Source: Celeribacter indicus
Lineage (GTDB): Bacteria; Pseudomonadota; Alphaproteobacteria; Rhodobacterales; Rhodobacteraceae
Reading direction: 5' to 3'
DNA: 64,000 nucleotides
Assembly: GCF_000819565.1 (NCBI RefSeq)
Contig: NZ_CP004393.1
Location: 1,736,001 to 1,800,000 of the forward strand
The notes beneath the pieces were generated by a model. It was not told where the DNA came from, did no database searches, and was given only the letters and a program-made list of their open reading frames with translations. This document shows positions 9,556 to 19,084 of this stretch, piece after piece. Every line of letters starts with the position of its first letter. Position 1 is the first letter of the stretch. Made by a program: the position numbers and the translations under genes.

Positions 9556-9693
9556 TTATTTCCCTTCGCCGCCGTCCCTGTTGCGTCCGCGGCGCCTGAC
9601 CCACAGGACCAGAAGCACGGCAAAGACGGCCATGCCGATGAGCGTCAGGCCGGGATCGATGCCGAGGCCGTATCCGTAGCTGAAACTGAACAT
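9556..9693 (-). CDS. Small single-helix membrane protein
   Basis: 45 aa, not previously obvious because of its size. It begins MFSFSYGYGLGIDPG, has one hydrophobic helix (about residues 15-33, rich in L/V/A) and ends in a basic, Gly-rich tail (RRRGRNRDGGEGK). GGAG stands a suitable distance before the ATG at 9693. This is the organisation of many single-pass small proteins. No family recognised. It lies in the 400-bp interval between the LLM oxidoreductase and purQ. Confidence 0.5.
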   Translation of the reverse strand: MFSFSYGYGLGIDPGLTLIGMAVFAVLLVLWVRRRGRNRDGGEGK

Positions 9694-9846
9694 GGTCCGC
9701 TCCGATCGTCGAGAGCCACAGCCTGCCACAGGGCGGCGGCGGGGGCAAATTCCATGGGGAGATCGCCCCGCCGCGCATGAAGCCTTGATCCGGACCGCGC
9801 CCCGGCGTATCAGGCGCGGGAACAGCCCTCACAGGAGTCCCGCCCG

Positions 9847-10515
9847 ATGAAAGCCGCCGTTCTTCAGTTCCCCGGCTCCAATTGCGACCGCGACATGTAT
9901 ACCGCGCTGAAAAACGCGGGCGCCGAGGTCACGATGGTCTGGCACAAGGATGCGGAGCTTCCGCAGGGGGTGGATGTGGTCGGCGTCCCCGGCGGGTTTT
10001 CCTATGGCGATTACCTGCGCTGCGGTGCGATCGCGGCGAATTCGCCGGTCGTGGCCTCGCTGAAGCGGCATGTGGAGCGGGGCGGCTTCGCCTTCGGCAT
10101 CTGCAACGGCTTTCAGGTCCTGACAGAGGCGCGGCTGCTGCCCGGCGCGCTGCTGCGCAACGCGGGGCTGAAATACATCTGCAAGACCACGCCGCTCGCC
10201 GTCGAGACCACCGACAGCCCCTATACCGCCGCCTATGCGCAGGGCCAGCATATCGGCATTCCGATCGCGCATCACGACGGCAATTTCACCGCCGACGAGG
10301 ACACGCTCGACCGGCTCGAGGGCGAGGGGCGCGTCGCCTTCCGCTATCTCGACAATCCGAACGGCTCGAAGCGCGATATCGCCGGCATCCTGTCGGAAAA
10401 CCGCCGGGTGCTCGGCATGATGCCGCATCCCGAACGCGCGGCCGAGGCGGCGCATGGCAACGAGGACGGGCAGCCCTTCTTCGCCGCGCTGGTCGAAGCG
10501 GTGGTTTCCGCCTGA
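9847..10515 (+). CDS. purQ: FGAM synthase glutaminase subunit PurQ
   Basis: 222 aa. It is a class I glutamine amidotransferase: the nucleophilic Cys is in [12 protein letters not shown] (about residue 86) and the catalytic His/Glu pair is in the terminal MPHPERAAE. PurQ releases ammonia from glutamine for FGAR amidation with PurS and PurL. AGGAG precedes the ATG. It is separated from purS by about 2.4 kb of unrelated genes. Confidence 0.97.
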   Translation: MKAAVLQFPGSNCDRDMYTALKNAGAEVTMVWHKDAELPQGVDVVGVPGGFSYGDYLRCGAIAANSPVVASLKRHVERGGFAFGICNGFQVLTEARLLPGALLRNAGLKYICKTTPLAVETTDSPYTAAYAQGQHIGIPIAHHDGNFTADEDTLDRLEGEGRVAFRYLDNPNGSKRDIAGILSENRRVLGMMPHPERAAEAAHGNEDGQPFFAALVEAVVSA

Positions 10516-10633
10516 ACCGCCCGGCGGGCCGGCGGTCTTTCGCTCAAATGCCTGAGAACCGGGCCGGAATGCGCCCCGGCCGGGGCCGCTCTCCCCTTGC
10601 GGCGGCCGGGCGCGAGCGCGTAACCTGCGCGCC

Positions 10634-12394
10634 ATGAGTGACAGAACGGCGATAGGCCCCGTGCGGCCGCGAACGATGACCTGGGCGGGTCGGCTGGCGC
10701 TGTTCGCCTTTGTCGCGGCGGCGGTCGGCGTGATCTGGTTCACCAACATATTCCTCACCGAGCGCTACACGATCCTCACCCGCAACCGCGCGGAGGTGCG
10801 CCAGGCGCTTTATGCGGGGAACCTGATGAGCGAGTTGCAGCGCTCGACCATCGTCCCGATCCTGCTCGCCCGCGACCCGGTCCTCGTGGGTGCGCTCAAC
10901 TCCAACGATTTCGCGACCACCTCGCAGCATCTCATTTCCTATGTCGAGGAGATCGGCGCGGCGGGGATCACGCTGCTCGACGAGCAGGGGCGGGTGGTCG
11001 CGGCGACGGACCGCGCGCTTCTGGGCGCGAACAACCGCCAGTCGCCGGCCTTCGTGGACGCGCTGCGCTCGAACGACACCGTCTTCAAGACCACGCAGCT
11101 CGACAACGGGGCCTATGAATTCACCTATTCGCGCCGCATCGACGTGAACGGGGCGCTGGCGGGCGTGATCGTGGTGAAGGTCGACCTGGCGAAATTCGAA
11201 CGCACCTGGGCGGGGATCTCGGACGCGGTGATCGTGGCGAATTCCGAGGGCCAGATCATCCTGTCGACCGAGCCGCGCTGGCGCGGCAAGACCGAGGGCG
11301 AGGCGCTCCAGGTCACCGACGCGCCGACGGCGATCGAACGGGCTTTCCGCGTGACGACGGACTGGACGGGCAGCGATCCCGGAGAGGTCTATGTCGGGGG
11401 CGAGGCGCTGATGCGGCTGGAGAGCCGCATTCCCTTCCGCGGCTGGCGCATGACCTCCTACACCGCCTATTCGAGCGTGCGCGAGCGCGTGAACGGCTTC
11501 CTGGCGCTCGAGATCATGGGCTTTGCGATCCTGCTCGCGGGGGTCTTCTATCTCACCTCGCGGCGCGCGGTGTCGCGCGCGGGGCTGTTCCAGCGCGAAA
11601 GCGCGGAGCTCAGGCTGCTGAACGCCGCGCTCGAGCGGGAGATCACCGAACGCAAGCGGGCGGAGAAGAGCCTCGAGGTGGCCGAGCAGACGCTCGCGCA
11701 GAGTTCCAAGCTCGCGGTGCTGGGGGAGATGTCGGCGGCGGTGTCGCACGAGCTCAACCAGCCGCTTGCCGCGATGAAGACCTATCTCGCCGGCGCGCGG
11801 CTGCTGATCAAGCGCAAGCGCAGCGAGGAGGCGCTCGCCTCCTTCGGGCGGATCGACGACCTGATCGAGCGCATGGGCGCGATCACCAAGCAGCTCAAGT
11901 CCTATGCCCGCAAGGGGTCGGACACGTTGCAGCCGATCGACATCCGCGGCTGCGTCAATGCCGCGCTGTCGATGATGGAGCCGCAGCTCAAGCAGCGCTC
12001 GGTGGAGATCATCCGCACCCTTCCGCCGGAGCCGGTGATCGTCGACGGCGACCGCGTGCGGCTCGAACAGGTGCTCGTGAACCTGCTGCGCAATGCCTTC
12101 GACGCTTGTAAAACCGCCGCCGAGCCCCAGATTGAAATTCTGGTCACGGGCGGCACACAGGCGAGCGTGACGGTGCGAGACAACGGGACGGGGATCGAGA
12201 ATCTCGATACCCTGTTCGAGCCGTTCTATACGACGAAGGCGCCGGGAGACGGGGTGGGCCTCGGCCTCGCGATCTCCTCGGGCATCGTCCAGGAACTCGG
12301 CGGGCGGCTCACCGCCCGCAACCGCCCCGTCGGAGGGGCCGCGTTCGAAATGGTTTTGCCGCTTTCCGAAGAAGGGCGGCACGCGGCGGAATGA
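10634..12394 (+). CDS. dctB: DctB-type sensor histidine kinase
   Basis: 586 aa. A transmembrane helix at about 18-38 is followed by a periplasmic double-PAS (Cache) sensor domain of about 250 residues and a second helix near 292-312. A short coiled coil and a HisKA domain follow, with the phospho-acceptor in AAVSHELNQPLAAMK. The ATPase domain carries the N box LLRNAFDA and the G boxes DNGTGIEN and GVGLGLAIS. The layout matches DctB sensors of C4-dicarboxylates. No dicarboxylate transporter lies in the window, so the ligand is inferred from family only. The response regulator starts 56 bp downstream. Confidence 0.88.
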   Translation: MSDRTAIGPVRPRTMTWAGRLALFAFVAAAVGVIWFTNIFLTERYTILTRNRAEVRQALYAGNLMSELQRSTIVPILLARDPVLVGALNSNDFATTSQHLISYVEEIGAAGITLLDEQGRVVAATDRALLGANNRQSPAFVDALRSNDTVFKTTQLDNGAYEFTYSRRIDVNGALAGVIVVKVDLAKFERTWAGISDAVIVANSEGQIILSTEPRWRGKTEGEALQVTDAPTAIERAFRVTTDWTGSDPGEVYVGGEALMRLESRIPFRGWRMTSYTAYSSVRERVNGFLALEIMGFAILLAGVFYLTSRRAVSRAGLFQRESAELRLLNAALEREITERKRAEKSLEVAEQTLAQSSKLAVLGEMSAAVSHELNQPLAAMKTYLAGARLLIKRKRSEEALASFGRIDDLIERMGAITKQLKSYARKGSDTLQPIDIRGCVNAALSMMEPQLKQRSVEIIRTLPPEPVIVDGDRVRLEQVLVNLLRNAFDACKTAAEPQIEILVTGGTQASVTVRDNGTGIENLDTLFEPFYTTKAPGDGVGLGLAISSGIVQELGGRLTARNRPVGGAAFEMVLPLSEEGRHAAE

Positions 12395-12449
12395 CATGCC
12401 GCCAGATGGAAGACCCGGCCGGGAACGGCGGAAAAGAAGAGGATAGACC

Positions 12450-13787
12450 ATGGCGACGGCTATGAAGATTGCAATCGTGGATGACGAACAGGACATGCGC
12501 CAGTCCATCAGCCAGTGGCTCGCGCTTTCCGGCTTCGACACGGAGACCTTCGCGTCCGCCGAGGATGCGGTGAAGGCGCTGGGGTCCGACTATCCGGGGG
12601 TGGTCATCACCGATATCAAGATGCCCGGCATGGACGGAATGCAGTTCCTCAAGAAGCTGATGAGCGTGGACAGCGGCCTGCCGGTCATCATGATCACCGG
12701 CCATGGCGATGTGCCGATGGCGGTGGAGGCGATGCGGATCGGCGCCTTCGACTTCCTCGAGAAGCCGTTCAACCCGGACCGGATGACGGAGCTTGCGAAG
12801 AAGGCGACGAATGCCCGCCGCCTGACGCTCGACAACCGCGCGCTGCGCAAGGAGCTGTCGGGCGGGGCGGGGATCATGAACAAGCTGATCGGCGCGAGCC
12901 CGGTGATGGAGCGGCTGCGCGAGGACATCCTCGATCTCGGCCAGGCGGACGGCCATGTGCTGATCGACGGGGAGACCGGGACGGGCAAGACGCTCGTGGC
13001 CCATGCGCTCCATGCCGTCGGCACCCGCGGCTCGAAGAAGTTCATCACCTTCGCCTGTGCCGGCCGTGACGAGGCGGACCTGACGAAGCGGCTGTTCGGT
13101 CCCGATCCCGACGGGCAGATCCAGCCGCTGATCGAGGAGGCGCGGGGCGGCACGCTGGTGCTCGAGGATATCGAGGCGCTGCCGCAGACGCTCCAGGCGC
13201 GGCTGCTGACCTGGATCAACGATCAGGGCACGCCGCCGGAGACGCGGATCATCGCGATCTGCAACCTTCAGGAACAGGGCCGCACCTGCGAGAGCGCGCT
13301 GCGCCCGGATCTCTATTACCGCCTCGCGGCGATGAAGATCACCACACCGCCGCTGCGCTCGCGGGGGGAGGACATCCTGTTGCTCTTCACCCAGCTCAGC
13401 CAGCAATTCGCGGAGGAATACGGCTGCGAAAGCCCGGAGGTTTCCGCGCAGGAGGCCGCGCAGCTCCTCCAGGCGCCCTGGCCGGGCAATATCCGCCAGC
13501 TCATCAACGTCGCGGAGCGCGCGGTGCTCCAGAACCGGCGCGGGTCGGGGTCGATCACCTCGCTCCTGCTGTCGGAGAGCGACGCGCCGGAGCAGCAGAC
13601 GATGACCACCGAGGGCAAGCCGCTCAAGGAATATGTCGAGGCCTTCGAGCGGATGCTGATCGACAACACGATGCGCCGGCACAAGGGCTCGATCGTCGCG
13701 GTGATGGACGAGCTGTGCCTGCCGCGCCGGACATTGAACGAGAAGATGGCGAAATACGGCCTCCAGCGCGCCGATTACCTCGGCTGA
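12450..13787 (+). CDS. dctD: DctD-type response regulator lacking the GAFTGA loop
   Basis: 445 aa. The receiver domain (1-120) has the phospho-acceptor Asp in VVITDIKMPGMDG. The AAA+ domain has Walker A GETGTGKT. The C-terminus is a Fis-type helix-turn-helix (RRHKGSIVAVMDELCLPRRTL). The GAFTGA loop that contacts sigma-54 should follow LFG; here the sequence reads LFGPDPDGQIQPLIEEARGG with no such motif, and Walker B is LVLEDIE instead of the usual FLDEI. It may thus activate by another route, as Rhodobacter capsulatus NtrC (which lacks the loop) does with the housekeeping sigma. Cotranscribed with dctB. Confidence 0.85.
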   Translation: MATAMKIAIVDDEQDMRQSISQWLALSGFDTETFASAEDAVKALGSDYPGVVITDIKMPGMDGMQFLKKLMSVDSGLPVIMITGHGDVPMAVEAMRIGAFDFLEKPFNPDRMTELAKKATNARRLTLDNRALRKELSGGAGIMNKLIGASPVMERLREDILDLGQADGHVLIDGETGTGKTLVAHALHAVGTRGSKKFITFACAGRDEADLTKRLFGPDPDGQIQPLIEEARGGTLVLEDIEALPQTLQARLLTWINDQGTPPETRIIAICNLQEQGRTCESALRPDLYYRLAAMKITTPPLRSRGEDILLLFTQLSQQFAEEYGCESPEVSAQEAAQLLQAPWPGNIRQLINVAERAVLQNRRGSGSITSLLLSESDAPEQQTMTTEGKPLKEYVEAFERMLIDNTMRRHKGSIVAVMDELCLPRRTLNEKMAKYGLQRADYLG

Positions 13788-13797
13788 GGGCGGCGTG

Positions 13798-13825
13798 GCC
13801 GGCCCGCGGCAGCGCGGGGCCGGCC
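13798..13825. terminator. GC-rich hairpin between convergent genes
   Basis: A near-perfect inverted repeat of the GGCCGGCC...CGCG type lies around 13798-13825, between the response regulator and the convergent FMN reductase. It has no clear T-run, so it is only a possible bidirectional terminator. Confidence 0.4.
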
Positions 13826-13834
13826 GGGGACGGG

Positions 13835-14386
13835 TCAGGCGTGCTTGCCGACCCAGTCGGCAAAGGCGGCCATGACCGTGCCGAGGAACTTGCGGGTGTC
13901 CGCGTTCTTCACCTCGCCCTCCGCGTCGAACATCTCGTAGATCCCGCCGATATAGGCTTCGGGCTGCTGCATCGGCGGCATGTCGAGGAAGACGAGCGAC
14001 TGGCGCAGGTGGTGGTTCGCGCCGAAGCCGCCGACGCCGCCCGGCGAGCCGGTGACGACCGCCGCGGGCTTGCCGCCCCAGACGCTGTCGCCATAGGGGC
14101 GCGAGCCCACGTCGAGCGCGTTCTTGATCGTCGCGGGCACCGAGCGGTTGTATTCCGGCGTGACGAAGAGCACGCCGTCCACCGTCTTCATCTCGGTGCG
14201 GAACCGGGTCCAGGACTCGGGCGGCGTGTCCGTGTCCAGATCCTCGTTGTAGAAGGGCAGGTCGCCGATCTCCACGAAGGTGAAATCGAGGCTGTCGGGC
14301 GCGAGCCGGGTGAGGGCATGGGCGAGTTTGCGGTTGTGGGACTCGCGGCGCAGCGAGCCGACGAGGACGGCGATCTTGTAGGCCAT
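13835..14386 (-). CDS. NADPH-dependent FMN reductase (azo/chromate reductase family)
   Basis: 183 aa, flavodoxin-like. The start MAYKIAVLVGSLRRESHNRKL holds the phosphate-binding loop of ChrR/ArsH-type reductases, and TPEYNRSVPATIKNALDV and GSPGGVGGFGANHHLR are further family blocks. Members reduce FMN, quinones, azo dyes or metals with NAD(P)H; physiological role unknown here. The ATG at 14386 has AAGGAG upstream; the frame is open to 14626 but homology begins at 14386. Monocistronic. Confidence 0.9.
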   Translation of the reverse strand: MAYKIAVLVGSLRRESHNRKLAHALTRLAPDSLDFTFVEIGDLPFYNEDLDTDTPPESWTRFRTEMKTVDGVLFVTPEYNRSVPATIKNALDVGSRPYGDSVWGGKPAAVVTGSPGGVGGFGANHHLRQSLVFLDMPPMQQPEAYIGGIYEMFDAEGEVKNADTRKFLGTVMAAFADWVGKHA

Positions 14387-15108
14387 GTGGGGCTCTCCTT
14401 CGATGGGATCCGTGGCTATCACGATGGCGCCATGGCGCGGGAAAATCCAGTCCGCATCGTGAAAATCTCCTGTGCGGGAGGACAGAAACCCTGTCATCCT
14501 GCGCACATAGGCGGCGCTTGCGGATCTTCGGCGGACCCTCGCCGAGGCGCGCCACGGCAAGGGACCGGCTGCCGGAAAAACGGGCGGATGCCACGAAATC
14601 CCCGTCATATGAGCAGACGTGATCAAATTGCGTGTTGTGTTACCGCTCTTCCATCACTACTGATAGAGGAACGCAGGTCCGCCGTCGGGAGTCCGCCGCC
14701 GGAAACCGCGTGATCCAGATTAGCTGTCCGCGAGATCGGGAGCCGCCCAAGCGGTGCACGGCAAAGGTTCGCAAGCGAACCGCGATGCGTCCGGGACCGG
14801 CCTCTCCGCGAGAGCAGACCGAAATGCGCCGCGCGGCATGACAAAACCGCACGGCTGTGAAACGCCCCGGCGTCCCGCAGAGGACAGGGGAATTGAACGG
14901 GCGCAGAGGAAGGGGCAATGTCCCCGACCGCGATGCGCCGGAGAAGAAACGCGATGCAACGCGCTGAGGCAAGAGTTGGGCATGGACGGGGCGGTTGCGC
15001 CCCCGTGCCCTTGGCCGCGCGAGCGCTCGCCCCAGAACATCACCCGTCGACCCGCGTCGCCGCCCCGAGGGGAGGCGCGCCCGTTTCGGGTGACGAAAGA
15101 CACATACA
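14387..15108 (+). promoter_or_regulatory. Gene-free leader region upstream of rne
   Basis: About 720 bp without a convincing gene. A weak promoter-like pair lies at 14635-14640 (TTGTGT) and 14658-14663 (TACTGA) with 17-bp spacing; if used, it would give an RNase E leader of roughly 440 nt. RNase E genes are known to autoregulate through structured 5' leaders in enterobacteria. Whether this leader does so is inference. Confidence 0.35.
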
Positions 15109-18100
15109 ATGGCAAAGAAAATGCTCATCGATGCCACCCACGCGGAGGAAACCCGCGTCGTGGTGGTCGACGGAAACAAGGTCGAGGAGTTCGATTTTGA
15201 ATCCGAGAACAAGCGCCAGCTCGCTGGCAACATCTATCTCGCGAAGGTAACGCGCGTCGAACCGTCGCTTCAGGCGGCCTTCGTCGACTACGGCGGCAAC
15301 CGCCACGGTTTCCTCGCCTTCTCCGAGATCCACCCGGATTACTACCAGATCCCGGTCGCCGACCGCGAGGCGCTGCTGGCCGAGGAAATGGAATATGCCA
15401 GGGCGCAGGAGGAAGAGGAGGAGAAGCCGAAACGCTCCCGCCGCTCCCGCTCGCGCACCCGTCCGAAATCGAAGGCCGAGGAGGTGAAATCCGGTGATGC
15501 GGTCGAGACGCGGGAGATCGACGCGCTCGAGGTGATCGAGCCCGAGGCCTCCGAGGCCGATGCGCTGATCGAGGAAGGCACCGAGGTCGAGGAGGGCACG
15601 TCGCCCGCCTTCACCGTCGCGGAGACCCCCGTCGAGGAACCCGAGGACGACGATGCCGAGGCCGACGACGCCGGGGAGGACGAGGACGAGGAGGACACCG
15701 CCGGCCGCGCCAGCGACCGCGACGAGAGCATCGAGAACGTCGCCGACGACGACACGGAGGAGGATATCCGCCGGGTCCGCAAGCCGCGCCCGCGCCGGTA
15801 CAAGATCCAGGAAGTCGTGAAGGTGCGCCAGATCATGCTGGTGCAGGTCGTGAAGGAGGAGCGCGGCAACAAGGGCGCCGCGCTGACCACCTATCTTTCG
15901 CTGGCCGGCCGCTATTGCGTGCTGATGCCGAACACCGCCCGTGGCGGCGGCATCTCCCGCAAGATCACGAATGCCGCGGACCGCAAGAAGCTCAAGGAGA
16001 TCGCGGGTGAGCTCGAGGTGCCGTCGGGCGCCGGGCTCATCATCCGCACGGCCGGTTCGCAGCGGACGAAGACGGAGATCAAGCGCGATTACGACTATCT
16101 CAAGCGGATGTGGGAACAGATCCGCGAGCTGACGCTCAAATCCGTCGCGCCGGCGAAGATCTACGAGGAAGGCGATCTCATCAAGCGGTCGATCCGCGAT
16201 CTCTACAACAAGGACATCGACGAGGTCTTCGTGGAGGGCGAGGCGGGCTATCGCGAGGCCAAGGACTTCATGAAGATGATCATGCCGTCCCATGCCAAGA
16301 ACGTGAAGCCCTATACCGATCCGCTTCCGCTCTTCGCGCGCTACCAGGTGGAAAGCTACCTTGCCGGGATGTTCAACCCGACCGTGCAGCTCAAGTCCGG
16401 CGGCTATATCGTGATCGACGTGACCGAGGCGCTCGTCGCCGTGGACGTGAACTCCGGCCGGGCGACGAAGGAAGGCTCGATCGAGGAGACCGCTCTCAAG
16501 ACCAACCTCGAGGCCGCCGAGGAGGTCGCCCGCCAGGCGCGGCTGCGCGACCTCGCCGGGCTCATCGTGATCGACTTCATCGACATGGAGGAGCGCAAGA
16601 ACAACAACGCGGTGGAGAAGCGGCTCAAGGACAAGCTGAAGACCGACCGCGCGCGCATCCAGGTCGGCCGCATCTCCGGCTTCGGCCTTCTGGAGATGAG
16701 CCGCCAGCGGCTGCGCCCCGGCATGCTCGAGGCGACGACGCAGCCCTGTCCGCATTGCCATGGCACGGGTCTCATCCGCTCCGACGACAACATGGCGCTG
16801 TCGATCCTGCGCCAGCTCGAGGAGGAAGGCACCCGCAAACGCTCGCGCGAAGTGCTTCTGAAGGCGCCGGTCGCGATCGTGAACTACCTCGTCAACATGA
16901 AACGCGAGAACATCGCCCAGATCGAGGCGCGCTATGGCATGGCCGTGCGGATCGAGGCCGATCCCTTCCTGATCTCGCCCGATTTCTCGCTCGAACGGTT
17001 CAAGACCGCGACCCGCGTCGTGCCAGAGGCCGCGCCGGTCGTCTCCGCCTCCGCCGATCTGATGGCGGATTACGAGGAGGAACTCGAGGCCGAGGCCGAA
17101 CTCGAGGAGGATCAGGTCGAGGAAAGCGCTGTCGCCTCCGAGGAGGTCAACGGCGAGGACGACCAGAAGCCGAAGAAACGCCGCCGTCGCCGCCGCCGCC
17201 GCGGCAAGTCGCGCGACCAGATCGACGGGGCGGAGACGCAGGGCGCCGAGGACGAGGCCGGCACCGAGGCGGAGGAGCAGCCGGAGGACGAGCGTCCCGC
17301 CGCCGAACCGGCCGTTGCCGAGGAGGCCGCCGCCGCGGATGCGACCGCGCAGGCGCCTGCGCCCGAGGCGACCGGGGCAGAGGCCGCGGAAAAGCCGAAG
17401 CGGACCCGCACGCGCAGCCGCAGGAAGACCGCCGAGGCAGAGAGCCCGGAGGCCGAAGCGGCAGAGGCCGGTGCCGGGACGCCCGCGGAGGCCCCCGCGG
17501 CCGAGGCGGCGCCGAAGCCGAAGCGCAGCCGCGCGAAGAAGGCCGAGGTGGCGACCGAGGAGGGCGAAACCGCCGAGGCCAAGCCGAAACGCGTCACGCG
17601 CACCCGCAAGACGAAGGCCGCGGAGCCTGCGACGGGCGAGGAGGCGGGCGAGGCGCCGGCCGAGAAGCCGAAGCGCGTCACCCGCAAGCGCAAGACGAAG
17701 GCCGAGCGGGAGGCCGAGGCCGCCGCGCTCGCCGCCGAGGCCGAAGCTGCCGCCGGCACGCCGGAGACCGCAGTCGGGGCCGCGGCGGATGCCGCCGCAC
17801 CGCTCGGTGCGCCCGAAGCCGGGATCAGCGCCGGCAGCGAGGATGTGCCCCATGCCGGGACCGGCGCAGAGGCCGCCGCGGAGGATGGCGCCGAGGCGCT
17901 GCCCGCCGCCGGGGAGGCACCGCAGGAGGTGCCTGCCGCGCAGGCCGGCGAAGCGTCGGAACCGGCGCAGGAGCGTTCCGCGGAGGAACCGGCCGGGGAG
18001 GCTGCGGAGACCGCTGCGAAGGAGCCCGAGATGGCCGAGGCCGAGGGCGCCGGGGACGAGGCGGAGGACGGCAAGCCGAAGCGCCGCGGCTGGTGGAACG

Positions 18101-18111
18101 TCGCGCGCTGA
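15109..18111 (+). CDS. rne: Ribonuclease E
   Basis: 1000 aa. The start MAKKMLIDATHAEETRVVVV and the following S1 domain are typical of alphaproteobacterial RNase E. A long acidic, low-complexity insert (about 95-225) splits the S1 region, as in that class. The DNase I-like catalytic part contains GGYIVIDVTEALVAVDVNSG, whose acidic residues bind the metal. CPHCHGTG (about 547) is the zinc link that joins protomers. The last ~350 residues are disordered, rich in Ala/Glu/Pro with basic KPKR repeats, and probably scaffold a degradosome and bind RNA. It performs mRNA decay and rRNA/tRNA maturation. Confidence 0.97.
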   Translation: MAKKMLIDATHAEETRVVVVDGNKVEEFDFESENKRQLAGNIYLAKVTRVEPSLQAAFVDYGGNRHGFLAFSEIHPDYYQIPVADREALLAEEMEYARAQEEEEEKPKRSRRSRSRTRPKSKAEEVKSGDAVETREIDALEVIEPEASEADALIEEGTEVEEGTSPAFTVAETPVEEPEDDDAEADDAGEDEDEEDTAGRASDRDESIENVADDDTEEDIRRVRKPRPRRYKIQEVVKVRQIMLVQVVKEERGNKGAALTTYLSLAGRYCVLMPNTARGGGISRKITNAADRKKLKEIAGELEVPSGAGLIIRTAGSQRTKTEIKRDYDYLKRMWEQIRELTLKSVAPAKIYEEGDLIKRSIRDLYNKDIDEVFVEGEAGYREAKDFMKMIMPSHAKNVKPYTDPLPLFARYQVESYLAGMFNPTVQLKSGGYIVIDVTEALVAVDVNSGRATKEGSIEETALKTNLEAAEEVARQARLRDLAGLIVIDFIDMEERKNNNAVEKRLKDKLKTDRARIQVGRISGFGLLEMSRQRLRPGMLEATTQPCPHCHGTGLIRSDDNMALSILRQLEEEGTRKRSREVLLKAPVAIVNYLVNMKRENIAQIEARYGMAVRIEADPFLISPDFSLERFKTATRVVPEAAPVVSASADLMADYEEELEAEAELEEDQVEESAVASEEVNGEDDQKPKKRRRRRRRRGKSRDQIDGAETQGAEDEAGTEAEEQPEDERPAAEPAVAEEAAAADATAQAPAPEATGAEAAEKPKRTRTRSRRKTAEAESPEAEAAEAGAGTPAEAPAAEAAPKPKRSRAKKAEVATEEGETAEAKPKRVTRTRKTKAAEPATGEEAGEAPAEKPKRVTRKRKTKAEREAEAAALAAEAEAAAGTPETAVGAAADAAAPLGAPEAGISAGSEDVPHAGTGAEAAAEDGAEALPAAGEAPQEVPAAQAGEASEPAQERSAEEPAGEAAETAAKEPEMAEAEGAGDEAEDGKPKRRGWWNVAR

Positions 18112-18138
18112 GCCGCGGCTTGCGCAAGTGAACAAAGG

Positions 18139-18166
18139 AACGGCCGGAGCGATCCGGCCGTTTTCT
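18139..18166 (+). terminator. Intrinsic terminator of rne
   Basis: A 10-bp perfect stem (18139-18148 with 18153-18162) has a 4-nt loop and continues into a T-rich run, 27 bp past the rne stop. Confidence 0.92.
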
Positions 18167-18268
18167 TGTGCCGGGCCGGGGCGGGCGGCGACGGGCGCAA
18201 CAGGAAAGTGAGCGGCTGCGACACATGCGGCGCTTTCCCGCCGCCGCCGCCTGTGGCATCACCGTCGC

Positions 18269-19021
18269 ATGTTCGGAATCGACCTCTTCGACGCGACCCT
18301 CCTGCCGGCGATGCTCGTGGCGCTCGCCGCGGGCACGGTGTCGTTTCTCAGCCCCTGCGTGCTGCCCATCGTGCCGCCCTATCTCGCCTATATGTCGGGC
18401 ATCTCCATGGGGGAACTCACCGACGGCGGGCGCGGGTCGCGCAAGGCGGTGCTGCCGGCGCTGCTCTTCGTGCTCGGCCTGTCGACGGTCTTCCTCTTCA
18501 TGGGCTTCACCGCCTCCGCCTTCGGCATGTTCTTCCTGAAGAACCAGGTGCTTTTCGCGCGGATCTCGGGTGTCGTCATCATCCTGCTCGGGCTCCATTT
18601 CCTGTCGGTCTTCCGCATTCCGATCCTCGACCGCGAGGCGCGGATCGACGCGGGCGACCAGGGCGGCTCGGCCTTCGGCGCCTATGTGCTGGGGCTCGCC
18701 TTCGCCTTCGGCTGGACGCCCTGCATCGGGCCGCAGCTCGGCGCGATCCTGTCCATGGCGGCCTCCGAGGGCTCCGTCTCGCGCGGGACGACGCTGCTGG
18801 CGATCTATGCGATCGGGCTGGGGCTGCCGTTCCTGCTGTCGGCCATCTTCATCACCCGCGCGGTCGGCGTAATGAACCGGCTGAAGCGCCACATGGGCCT
18901 GATCGAGAAGATCATGGGCGGGCTGTTGCTGTTCGTCGGGCTGCTGATGGTGACCGGCGCCTTCTCGCGCCTGTCCTACTGGCTGCTCGAGACCTTTCCG
19001 GGACTTGCCAGCCTCGGTTGA
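18269..19021 (+). CDS. ccdA: Cytochrome c biogenesis protein CcdA
   Basis: 250 aa with six hydrophobic helices. The redox cysteines are in FLSPCVLPIVPPYLAYMSG (helix 1) and FGWTPCIGPQLG (helix 4), the DsbD/CcdA arrangement. CcdA passes electrons from cytoplasmic thioredoxin across the inner membrane to apocytochrome c thiols or other periplasmic oxidoreductases. There is no strong ribosome site before the ATG at 18269. Other Ccm genes are not nearby. Confidence 0.93.
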   Translation: MFGIDLFDATLLPAMLVALAAGTVSFLSPCVLPIVPPYLAYMSGISMGELTDGGRGSRKAVLPALLFVLGLSTVFLFMGFTASAFGMFFLKNQVLFARISGVVIILLGLHFLSVFRIPILDREARIDAGDQGGSAFGAYVLGLAFAFGWTPCIGPQLGAILSMAASEGSVSRGTTLLAIYAIGLGLPFLLSAIFITRAVGVMNRLKRHMGLIEKIMGGLLLFVGLLMVTGAFSRLSYWLLETFPGLASLG

Positions 19022-19084
19022 ATTAAGCCTTAATTTCACCATGGTGCCGCGCTAAGCTGCCCCGAAAGACGACAGGGGATCCTC

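Noticed and set aside
14640..15233. Open frames in the rne leader on both strands
   Set aside because: No ribosome site, no recognisable domain, and partial overlap with the rne start.
15040..18135. 1031-codon open frame opposite rne
   Set aside because: Its Leu/Gly/Arg-rich translation mirrors the GC-biased codons of the rne tail and it has no domain; the sense strand is clearly RNase E.
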